In this document: one piece after another, positions 1 to 6,502 of the stretch
How positions within the stretch are numbered: position 1 is the first letter of the stretch
Layout: each line of letters starts with the position of its first letter
Assembly: GCA_964563975.1 (NCBI GenBank)
Contig: CAZLZJ010000041.1
Coordinates: forward strand, 1 to 20,158
From: JAAYJR01 sp964563975
GTDB taxonomy: Bacteria > Bacteroidota > Bacteroidia > Bacteroidales > Prolixibacteraceae
Length of the DNA: 20,158 bases
Direction: 5' to 3'
The notes under the pieces: model-generated
What the model saw: the letters and a program-made list of their open reading frames with translations, nothing else
Database searches by the model: none
Told to the model about the DNA's origin: nothing
Position numbers and translations under genes: made by a program

Positions 1-69
1 AGGTTTCATCTGTTTAAAATTAATATTTTCAATGGTATCATATAGCCTGCCCGCATATGCTTTAATCAT
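1..69 (-). CDS. Possible 5' end of an unknown gene running off the left edge (partial)
   Basis: On the minus strand an ATG at 69-67 opens 23 codons that stay open to base 1. They read MIKAYAGRLYDTIENINF and so on. The composition (alternating charged and hydrophobic residues, no low complexity) looks like real protein. The same frame is open upstream to a TAA at 114-112, and AAGAGG stands directly before the ATG as a possible ribosome binding site. It would be co-oriented with and downstream of the alternative oxidase gene. Too little is visible to name a family. It could also be a chance open frame, since a neighbouring duplicated unit encodes a similar peptide but is broken by stops. Confidence 0.35.
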   Translation of the reverse strand, partial: MIKAYAGRLYDTIENINFKQMKP

Positions 70-160
70 CCTCTTGAGTTCAGGGTTTAATCGGGGGAAC
101 TCACATCTGTTTTAATAATTCTCTCAGGTTCCGGTTTTAATCGGGATGCTCATTTCATTT
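61..160. repeat. Degenerate tandem duplication, two units of about 50 bp
   Basis: Positions 61-110 and 111-160 align without gaps over their first ~35 bases. Both contain TTTAAT, CTCT, GGTTTAATCGGG or GTTTTAATCGGG, and a following CTCA. Read on the minus strand, both units encode a similar peptide: R-L-N-P-E-L-K-R-M-I-K in the left unit and R-L-K-P-E-P-E-R-I-I-K in the right one. The right unit lies in a frame closed by stops on both sides. The pattern suggests an old duplication of the region around the start of a leftward gene. Nothing else is recognisable in 1-227. Confidence 0.45.
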
Positions 161-227
161 ATAATTCTTATAAAAGTACAGGAAATATTAAAAGATAAAT
201 ACCCGGACAACCATTTAAAAAACAGAC

Positions 228-917
228 TCAGCCAATAACATCATATGGCATCCCTTCATACCTGTGGACATACTTCAATTCGCCCGCCCGGATAAAACTT
301 TGATTCATATGATCACGCTCATCCAGCCCGATGCGTCTGAATATATCAGCCCATGTTTCAACATCGGCATAACTTTTAACAAATTCATTAGAAACTTTTT
401 GATTTTCCCACTCAGGATTATCCTTTACCATATTGGCATAAACAAGTTCAGCATGATTTTCAAATTCTGCATTAAACATAAATGCTCTTTTAGGATTGAA
501 CCATGTAATTATTTTGGCAAAAATGATATAAAACAACACAATGAAAAAGTTAATAAATGGTATAAGGTACCATCTGTCCTTAATGCCATCCTCAACCATT
601 TTTTGTTCAATTACCAAGAGGTGCAAATACTCATTATCCTGTGCTTCGCGCGACCACTCAATCAGCTCCCGGTATTTTTCAACCTTAACCAACTCCTTAT
701 ATTGCCGCGTTTGTTTCATATAGTTCCTCATCTCCCATGCCCGGTAAGGAATACCGGCCAATATTTCCAGCAATTTAGCCTTTGGAAGTGTGTTTTTTGA
801 GCCTGCCATAAAATCCATGATCGAAAAAAACAGCCTTGCAGAAAAAGTGTAATTATATCGTGGAGTGTTTATGGTATTTTGTTGCTCTCTCTTTAAGTCA
901 ATCTTTTCATTTGTCAT
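228..917 (-). CDS. Alternative oxidase (AOX) family di-iron protein
   Basis: Likely a monotopic inner-membrane quinol oxidase that passes electrons from the quinone pool to oxygen without pumping protons. The 229-residue length fits bacterial AOX proteins. The four-helix di-iron ligand set is visible. Residues 49-57 read LLEILAGIP (matching the AOX LET motif; ligand Glu51). Residues 95-100 read NEYLHL (NERMHL motif; Glu96 and His99). FENHAELVY at 152-160 matches LEEEAVxxY (Glu153 and the catalytic-position Tyr160). DERDH at 199-203 matches DEAHH (Glu200 and His203). A hydrophobic stretch at about 118-140 fits the membrane-associated helix. ATG at 917 is chosen as the start; an in-frame TTG at 926 would add three residues. 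The gene is divergent from tpx. The motif sequences differ clearly from plant and proteobacterial AOX, so activity is inferred rather than shown; COQ7-type hydroxylases fit the ligand spacing less well. Confidence 0.8.
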   Translation of the reverse strand: MTNEKIDLKREQQNTINTPRYNYTFSARLFFSIMDFMAGSKNTLPKAKLLEILAGIPYRAWEMRNYMKQTRQYKELVKVEKYRELIEWSREAQDNEYLHLLVIEQKMVEDGIKDRWYLIPFINFFIVLFYIIFAKIITWFNPKRAFMFNAEFENHAELVYANMVKDNPEWENQKVSNEFVKSYADVETWADIFRRIGLDERDHMNQSFIRAGELKYVHRYEGMPYDVIG

Positions 918-1050
918 ATTTACCAATTTTTAATCAACAGTGCAATCTAAATAAAATTTCCCATAAACCACATTTGTTAAAATAAAAAGTTGAACTGCAA
1001 AAACATCCGGAAATTATTTATATCTGAAAAGTTACAAAAATCAAAACTTT

Positions 1051-1058
1051 TATGTTTG
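1051..1058 (+). promoter_or_regulatory. Putative Bacteroidota -7 element for tpx
   Basis: TATGTTTG matches the Bacteroidota -7 consensus TAnnTTTG and lies about 40 bases before the tpx start codon. No convincing TTG -33 element sits at the expected 19-21 base spacing, so the call is weak. The 918-1096 region between the divergent oxidase and peroxidase genes contains no gene. Confidence 0.4.
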
Positions 1059-1096
1059 CCGTATGTTTACATTATATAATTTAAAAATAGATAATC

Positions 1097-1597
1097 ATGG
1101 CAAAAATTACATTAAACGGAACTCCTGTAAACACTGTGGGAGAGCTTCCCCGTAAAGGAGAACAGGCAAAAGATTTTACATTGGTGAAAAATGACCTTTC
1201 GCGGGTTACTTTAAATGACTTTAAAGGGACGAGGCTGCTCCTGAATATTTTTCCCAGTCTTGACACATCAACATGTGCAGCATCCGTAAGACAATTCAAT
1301 AAAGCTGCTGCCGAATTAAAAAACACAAAAGTCCTTTGTATATCAAGAGACCTCCCTTTTGCCCAGGCCAGATTTTGCGGGGCGGAAGGTATAAACAATG
1401 TTTTAACCTTATCTGACTTTTCAACAGGCGAATTTGGTAAAAACTACGGATTGGAGATTGCTGACGGACCTCTTGCAGGGCTTCATTCCAGGGTAGTTAT
1501 AATACTTGATGAAAATGGCAAAGTAACCTATACGCAACAGGTTCCTGAAATTGTTGATGAACCTGACTACCGGGAGGCCCTGGAAGCCTTGAATTAA
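1097..1597 (+). CDS. tpx: Thiol peroxidase (Tpx, atypical 2-Cys peroxiredoxin)
   Basis: Reduces hydrogen peroxide and organic hydroperoxides with electrons from thioredoxin, in the cytoplasm. The 166 residues are the usual Tpx length. The peroxidatic Cys60 sits in the signature PSLDTSTCAASVRQFN, with Thr57 three residues before it. The resolving Cys94 lies in RDLPFAQARFCGAEG, the spacing found in E. coli Tpx (Cys61 and Cys95). The C-terminal part 132-150 (HSRVVIILDENGKVTYTQ) also fits the family. The ATG is preceded by an A-rich stretch with no Shine-Dalgarno site, as usual in Bacteroidota. It is divergent from the alternative-oxidase-like gene, which suggests a joint role against oxygen and peroxide. 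The 3' side runs into the assembly gap 4 bases after the stop codon. Confidence 0.96.
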   Translation: MAKITLNGTPVNTVGELPRKGEQAKDFTLVKNDLSRVTLNDFKGTRLLLNIFPSLDTSTCAASVRQFNKAAAELKNTKVLCISRDLPFAQARFCGAEGINNVLTLSDFSTGEFGKNYGLEIADGPLAGLHSRVVIILDENGKVTYTQQVPEIVDEPDYREALEALN

Positions 1598-1601
1598 TAT
1601 T

Positions 1602-1701
1602 NNNNNNNNNNNNNNNNNNNNNNNNNNNNNNNNNNNNNNNNNNNNNNNNNNNNNNNNNNNNNNNNNNNNNNNNNNNNNNNNNNNNNNNNNNNNNNNNNNN
1701 N
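1602..1701. other. Assembly gap of exactly 100 Ns
   Basis: Exactly 100 Ns is a conventional placeholder for a scaffold gap of unknown length. tpx and the DUF362 gene may therefore not be true neighbours, and a gene or terminator could be missing here. Confidence 0.97.
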
Positions 1702-1703
1702 AT

Positions 1704-1734
1704 TTCTTTTCAGTAAAATTTTTTATTATTTTTG
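1704..1734 (+). promoter_or_regulatory. Putative promoter for the DUF362-polyferredoxin unit
   Basis: TATTTTTG at 1727-1734 matches TAnnTTTG, with TTTC (near TTTG) at 1703-1706 and a spacer of 20 bases, as in Bacteroidota housekeeping promoters. The start codon follows 26 bases later. It suggests that the DUF362 gene starts its own transcript. The call rests on pattern alone in a very T-rich stretch. Confidence 0.4.
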
Positions 1735-1760
1735 TTATATAAATAATATTAAAAATTAAC

Positions 1761-2678
1761 ATGAGAAGAAGGGATTTTTTAGTCAAAGGAGCCGGTATAG
1801 GCCTTGCAGGAGCACTTATTCCCGGCTTCGGACAACTGGCTGCCGTGGGAATGCCTGCAGAAGAAGGCAAATACGATCTTGTAGCAGTCAGGGGTGGCGA
1901 AGCCGTTGATATGTTCAATAAAGCTATGGAAGCTCTTGGAGGAATGGGTAAATTTGTAAAACCGGGTCAGAAAGTTGTTGTCAAACCCAATATTGGCTGG
2001 GATGCACCTCCGGAAAGAGCAGCAAACACCAATCCCGAACTGATTGCAAGAATTATAAAAAGCTGTTTGGAGGCGGGGGCATCACAGGTAGTTGTATTTG
2101 ATCACACTTGTGATCAATGGAACAGATGCTACAGCAACAGTAAAATTGAGGAGTATGCACGCAATGCAGGTGCAAAGGTAGTTCAGGCTGACAATGAGTC
2201 ATTTTACAATGAAGTAGCTGTACCTGAGGGTAAAAGTCTGAAAAAAGCCAAGGTTCATAAAGAGATAATAAATGCCGATGTCTTTATCAATGTTCCGATC
2301 CTTAAAAATCACAACTCAACAACTGTCTCACTTGCAATGAAAAACCTTATGGGAGTTGTATGGGACAGGCGCTATTATCACAGTAATGACCTGAGTCAGT
2401 GTATAGCCGATTTTATAACTTACAGAAAGCCCGACCTTAATATTATTGACGGATACCGTATGTTATCCCGCAACGGACCACGGGGAGTCTCAACAGCCGA
2501 TGTTACCGATCTGAAAGCTCTGATAGCAGGAAAAGACATTGTAGCAGTGGATGCTGCAGCAACACTTATGTTTGGAAGTGAACCAAAAGATATAAATCAT
2601 ATACGGATAGCCCACGAAATGGGACTTGGCACAATGGACCTTAACAAACTCTCCATTAACCGTATTAAAATGGGATAA
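1761..2678 (+). CDS. DUF362 domain protein with Tat signal
   Basis: Member of the DUF362 family, whose biochemical role is not established. The N-terminus MRRRDFLVKGAGIGLAGAL is a twin-arginine (Tat) signal: RRRDFL followed by a mildly hydrophobic glycine-rich helix. The protein is therefore expected to be exported folded, probably with a cofactor. Family hallmarks are VVKPNIGW (73-80), the block from FINVPILKNHNS (175-186) to LAMKNLMGVV (191-200), NIIDG (227-231) and DIVAVDAAA (259-267). Cysteines at 102, 117, 123 and 214 do not form a CxxC ferredoxin motif. The next gene, a membrane polyferredoxin, starts 10 bp downstream, so the two are probably co-transcribed. By inference this would be an extracytoplasmic redox partner of that protein. 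The exact function is unknown. Confidence 0.85.
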   Translation: MRRRDFLVKGAGIGLAGALIPGFGQLAAVGMPAEEGKYDLVAVRGGEAVDMFNKAMEALGGMGKFVKPGQKVVVKPNIGWDAPPERAANTNPELIARIIKSCLEAGASQVVVFDHTCDQWNRCYSNSKIEEYARNAGAKVVQADNESFYNEVAVPEGKSLKKAKVHKEIINADVFINVPILKNHNSTTVSLAMKNLMGVVWDRRYYHSNDLSQCIADFITYRKPDLNIIDGYRMLSRNGPRGVSTADVTDLKALIAGKDIVAVDAAATLMFGSEPKDINHIRIAHEMGLGTMDLNKLSINRIKMG

Positions 2679-2688
2679 AATCTATGTT

Positions 2689-4299
2689 ATGGCATTGTAC
2701 AAACTTCTTAGATGGAGCAGAATAACTGTTGCCTCAATAATATTTATTCTGATCTTTTTTATATTTAACGATATATATGAATGGGTACCCTCGCAAACAA
2801 CACGAACTATTTTGTCATTCCAGTTTGTCCCTTCACTGCTCACATTTCTGGCAACCTTCTCATTAATGGCAGGCGGGGGATTTTTATTAATGTTGTTGCT
2901 GACCTTTATTACAGGCAGGATTTACTGTTCTGTTATCTGTCCGCTTGGAATTATGCAGGATATAATTAATCGTATATCCAGATGGACATCAAAGAAAAAA
3001 AGATTTTTCAAATTTAAAAAAGATCATCCTGCCCTGAGATACTCTTTCCTGGCTATAATGGTGGCAGCTGTAATCTTAGGGCTGGGTTGGATTACTTTAT
3101 GGCTGGACCCGTACAGTATTACGGGCCGTACATTTACATACCTGTTTAAACCTCTTATGATATGGGGTAACAATAATATTGCAGTTCCACTGTTCCATCA
3201 TCTGAGTATATATTCATTTTATCATCATACCCTTTTACATCCTTATATTTTACCTGTAATTTTATCTTTAGCCATAATTACGGCAATAGGATATTTTGCC
3301 TGGAAAAGAGGCAGGTTATTTTGCAACACAATATGCCCGGTGGGTACCTTATTGGGATTGGTCTCACACCTCTCTTTCTTTAAAATAAAGTTTGATCTAA
3401 ACAGATGCACCCGTTGCGGCAAATGTGCCGGTGTATGTAAAAGTGAATGTATTAGTATTAAAAACTACTCTGTAGACCATTCACGATGTGTCATCTGTTT
3501 TAACTGCTTAGATATATGCCCTGAATCAGCATTGTCATTAAAACCTTTTCTGAATGCCGGAAAAACCAAAACAGGTACAGATCCAACAACAAACAGCCAG
3601 GAAATTAAAAAACACCCCGATAAAAGCCGGAGAAAAATATTAATGACTATCCTTGCATTACTTGCAGGCAGCAGGGTTTATGCATTTAAAAAAAACCGGA
3701 CAACTGCAGACAACAAGAACCTGCTTATCAATAAAAAAGATCATCCTGTTGCACCACCGGGAGCAGGAACCACCGAACGTTTTAACCGTATCTGTACAGG
3801 ATGTTCATTATGTATTTCTGCCTGCCCAACCGGAGTTTTGCAACCCGCACTTACAGAATACGGATTAATGGGATTTATGCAGCCATATATGGATTACAGT
3901 ACTAATTATTGTAATTTCGATTGCACTATATGCGGGGAGGTTTGCCCGACAGAAGCTATACTTCCTCTTTCAATTGAAGATAAACATATTACCCAGATAG
4001 GCAAAGCGTTTTTTGTACAGCAAAATTGTATTGTTTACACAGATGAGACAGACTGTGGTGCATGTTCTGAACATTGTCCCACTAAAGCCGTAAAAATGGT
4101 CGCATATAAAAATGGATTACTCATACCCGAAGTGGAGCAGGAAATATGTATAGGCTGTGGTGCATGTGAACATGCCTGTCCGGTTAACGCCCCTTTCAAA
4201 GCTATTTATGTAGATGGAAATGATATTCAAAAGTTTGCTGAAAAACCGGATGTAAAAGAGTTAAAACAAGAGGAGACAGATGAAGATTTTCCTTTTTAA
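2689..4299 (+). CDS. Membrane polyferredoxin: NapH-like module fused to a NapG/MauM-like ferredoxin
   Basis: Probably moves electrons between the quinone pool and iron-sulfur proteins across the membrane. The NapH-like half (1-285) has hydrophobic segments at about 11-27, 47-75, 116-137 and 186-204. It carries the two CxxxCP motifs typical of NapH/NosR (GRIYCSVICPLG, Cys80/84; GRLFCNTICPVG, Cys212/216) and two [4Fe-4S] motifs (Cys240/243/246/250 and 267/270/273/277). Then comes SRRKIL (313-318) with a short hydrophobic run to YA (331-332), resembling a Tat signal. The C-terminal half opens with PPGAGTTERF and CTGCSLCISACP (369-380), as NapG/MauM ferredoxins do. It holds further clusters at 408-419, 447-463 and 487-497. 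In-frame TTG at 2626 would overlap the DUF362 gene; ATG at 2689 leaves a 10-bp gap and begins a sensible membrane protein of 536 residues. Enzymatic partner unknown. Confidence 0.85.
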   Translation: MALYKLLRWSRITVASIIFILIFFIFNDIYEWVPSQTTRTILSFQFVPSLLTFLATFSLMAGGGFLLMLLLTFITGRIYCSVICPLGIMQDIINRISRWTSKKKRFFKFKKDHPALRYSFLAIMVAAVILGLGWITLWLDPYSITGRTFTYLFKPLMIWGNNNIAVPLFHHLSIYSFYHHTLLHPYILPVILSLAIITAIGYFAWKRGRLFCNTICPVGTLLGLVSHLSFFKIKFDLNRCTRCGKCAGVCKSECISIKNYSVDHSRCVICFNCLDICPESALSLKPFLNAGKTKTGTDPTTNSQEIKKHPDKSRRKILMTILALLAGSRVYAFKKNRTTADNKNLLINKKDHPVAPPGAGTTERFNRICTGCSLCISACPTGVLQPALTEYGLMGFMQPYMDYSTNYCNFDCTICGEVCPTEAILPLSIEDKHITQIGKAFFVQQNCIVYTDETDCGACSEHCPTKAVKMVAYKNGLLIPEVEQEICIGCGACEHACPVNAPFKAIYVDGNDIQKFAEKPDVKELKQEETDEDFPF

Positions 4300-4392
4300 C
4301 GAAGTATAAACACATTTTTTTCAGCAGTTATTTGTCCGGCAGTTATCGGCACTGTTTAGCAGATTATTTTCTCCCAACTATTAAAACTTATA

Positions 4393-5625
4393 ATGAACTC
4401 AAATCTAAGTGATATCTACTTTTTTAATCCAACCTGCGAATATGCAATAGCCAATGGGCACCCATCCTGGCAGCCTAATAAATATCTGACATATATGGAA
4501 GAGAATATGGCTGTACTGCCTCTTTTTTTTGCAAAACCTGAAGATATAGTGCTCGTAAAAGAAGCTCCGCCGGAAAAATTCATTCAATCGCTCAAAGCAA
4601 TTGGGATCACGCCTCCCCGTTTTTCTCTTCTAAGCAGGCTGACCGGCATTACTAAAGATTTGACAAACCCGGTCGGGCAGCTGTTGCCGTGGGGCTGGAG
4701 CCCCTCTGCGCATCGTGTATTATCACCATTAAAACAATATTGCTCTAAAGAATTCCTAAACTCACCGGTCTCTTCATGGAAGCCGGAAAGTCGCGAACTT
4801 TACTCAAAAAAGTTTGCCCTTATGGTGCAAAAAGCAGTTATTCCAAAACTACCGGAAGAGATCATGCCTTCAAAATACCTTGAACCTGTCATATGCAGCA
4901 GTGAATATGAGATAAAAGCACTTATCCGGAAATGGGGAAAGTTAATCATAAAAGCACCCTGGAGTTCTTCGGGAAGAGGTCTGCAACAAATAACAAAGCT
5001 CCCTGTCGTCAGACAAGTCAGGGAAAAAATAAAAGGTATAATAAAACAGCAGGGATATGTGATTGTAGAACCACTGCATAATAAACAGCTTGATATGGCA
5101 CTGCAGTTTAAAATCAAAAAGGGGAAAATAACCTATCTGGGAATAAGCCGCTTTTTTACCGACAAAAAAGGTCAATACAAAGGTAATTATCTTAATGGAT
5201 GGCCTGAAGAGATTAACAGGCAAGCAGCTGACTTTGCCGACTCCCTGCCTTCTGTTTTAGTTAATCCCATAATTGAAACTCTTGAAAATTCAGGTATGAG
5301 CAAACTATACGAAGGCTATTTTGGAGTTGATTTATTAATTTTTAAAAATGACAACAATGAGCTTAAAGTAAATCCATGCCTTGAAATAAACTTCAGATAT
5401 AATATGGGTTTACTTTCACTTAACTTAGAAAAACTAATAACATCAAATAAACATGCAACTTTCAGGATATTCAATGACAGGTTTAACTCACTATATGGTT
5501 TCACAAAAGAGATAGAGAAAAATAATCCCCTTCATATAAGAAATTATAAAATTGAGTCAGGTTTCTTTCCCTTAACTCCAATATTGGAAAAATCAAAGTT
5601 TGGTGCTTACATTTTAGCAGTTTAA
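4393..5625 (+). CDS. ATP-grasp-like protein of unknown substrate
   Basis: A 410-residue soluble protein with an apparent ATP-grasp fold, whose enzymes join a carboxylate to an amine or thiol through an acyl phosphate. Visible elements are KLIIKAPWSSSGRGL (183-197; Lys187 and a Ser/Gly-rich loop as nucleotide-binding elements), VIVEP (223-227; hinge Glu226), GVDLLIF (311-317; Asp313) and CLEINFRYNMG (329-339), where Glu331 and Asn333 match the ExN metal-binding pair. The N-terminal segment has IYFFNPTCEYAIANG (8-22) and LLPWGWS (97-103), which I associate from memory with an uncharacterised Bacteroidota family. The flanking 93-base intergenic region (4300-4392) shows no gene and no clear promoter. 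The gene lies 42 bp before ppk2 on the same strand and may share its transcript. The substrate cannot be inferred. Confidence 0.7.
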   Translation: MNSNLSDIYFFNPTCEYAIANGHPSWQPNKYLTYMEENMAVLPLFFAKPEDIVLVKEAPPEKFIQSLKAIGITPPRFSLLSRLTGITKDLTNPVGQLLPWGWSPSAHRVLSPLKQYCSKEFLNSPVSSWKPESRELYSKKFALMVQKAVIPKLPEEIMPSKYLEPVICSSEYEIKALIRKWGKLIIKAPWSSSGRGLQQITKLPVVRQVREKIKGIIKQQGYVIVEPLHNKQLDMALQFKIKKGKITYLGISRFFTDKKGQYKGNYLNGWPEEINRQAADFADSLPSVLVNPIIETLENSGMSKLYEGYFGVDLLIFKNDNNELKVNPCLEINFRYNMGLLSLNLEKLITSNKHATFRIFNDRFNSLYGFTKEIEKNNPLHIRNYKIESGFFPLTPILEKSKFGAYILAV

Positions 5626-5667
5626 AAAGGATTTTTGTAATTTTAATAGATAAATAAATCACTTTTT

Positions 5668-6477
5668 ATGACAAGTTCAGATTATCAAGAGGTTAACCAA
5701 AAAAAACTTAACCGGGAATTTTATGGCAAAGAGTTAAAAAAGCTTCAGATTGAGTTAGTCAAACTTCAGGAGTGGATCAAAATGAAAGGATTAAGAGTAG
5801 TTGTAATTTTTGAAGGACGTGATGCGGCAGGGAAAGGAGGTGTAATTAAAAGAATAACACAGGTACTGAATCCAAGAATTTGCAGGGTTGTTGCTCTTGG
5901 CAAACCCACTGACCGGGAAAAAACTCAATGGTATTTTCAACGATATGCCGCTCATCTGCCTGCAGCCGGTGAGATGGTACTTTTCGACCGGAGCTGGTAT
6001 AATCGTGCCGGGGTTGAAAAAGTGATGGGATTCTGTACTAATGAAGAGTACTGGGATTTTTTGAGATCTTGTCCGAATTTTGAGGTAATGCTAATACGGT
6101 CAGGCATCATTTTAATAAAATATTGGTTTTCTGTTAGTGAGCAAGAGCAGGAAAAAAGATTTAAAGAGCGTAACCTGAATCCTGTAAAAAGATGGAAGTT
6201 AAGCCATATGGACTTACAGTCGAGAGAGTTATATGTGGAATTTTCAAAAGCAAAAGATGAGATGTTCTCTTACACCGACACAAAACCAAGTCCCTGGTTT
6301 ATGGTCAATGCCGATGATAAACGGCGGGCACGGCTAAATTGCATCCATCACCTGTTATCAATGATACTTTACGAAGATATGACTCCCAATCCGGTAACAC
6401 TGCCCCCGCGAAAAGATAGTAAAGGATATGTAAGACCTCCTATTGCCGAAGTAACATATGTTCCTGAAGTGTATTAA
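5668..6477 (+). CDS. ppk2: Polyphosphate kinase 2 (PPK2)
   Basis: Transfers phosphate between inorganic polyphosphate and nucleotides; this class mainly uses polyphosphate to make ATP or GTP from the diphosphates, in the cytoplasm. The 269-residue single-domain form fits class I PPK2. The Walker A motif GRDAAGKGG (50-58) carries Asp52 and Lys56, and FDRSWYNRAGVE (106-117) carries the Walker B Asp107 and Arg108. The lid region (about 163-183) is rich in Arg and Lys: FKERNLNPVKRWKLSHMD. PWFMVNADDKRRARLN (209-224) is the conserved C-terminal segment. ATG at 5668 gives the normal N-terminus. It lies 42 bp after the ATP-grasp-like gene and converges with the PfkB gene across a 25-bp gap. PPK1 is not in the window. 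Confidence 0.93.
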   Translation: MTSSDYQEVNQKKLNREFYGKELKKLQIELVKLQEWIKMKGLRVVVIFEGRDAAGKGGVIKRITQVLNPRICRVVALGKPTDREKTQWYFQRYAAHLPAAGEMVLFDRSWYNRAGVEKVMGFCTNEEYWDFLRSCPNFEVMLIRSGIILIKYWFSVSEQEQEKRFKERNLNPVKRWKLSHMDLQSRELYVEFSKAKDEMFSYTDTKPSPWFMVNADDKRRARLNCIHHLLSMILYEDMTPNPVTLPPRKDSKGYVRPPIAEVTYVPEVY

Positions 6478-6502
6478 CAGTATACTCTAAACTGAAAAAA
6501 GG

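Noticed and set aside
264..800. Open frame of 178 codons on the plus strand, antisense to the AOX-like gene
   Set aside because: It lies wholly opposite a gene with conserved di-iron motifs, and its translation looks like a shadow frame with no recognisable domain.
1421..1918. Minus-strand open frame spanning the N gap
   Set aside because: It exists only because Ns contain no stop codons, and it is antisense to tpx and the DUF362 gene.
4300..4392. Repeated CAGTTAT in the gap before the ATP-grasp-like gene
   Set aside because: Two short copies in AT-rich sequence; no spacing or symmetry that suggests an operator.
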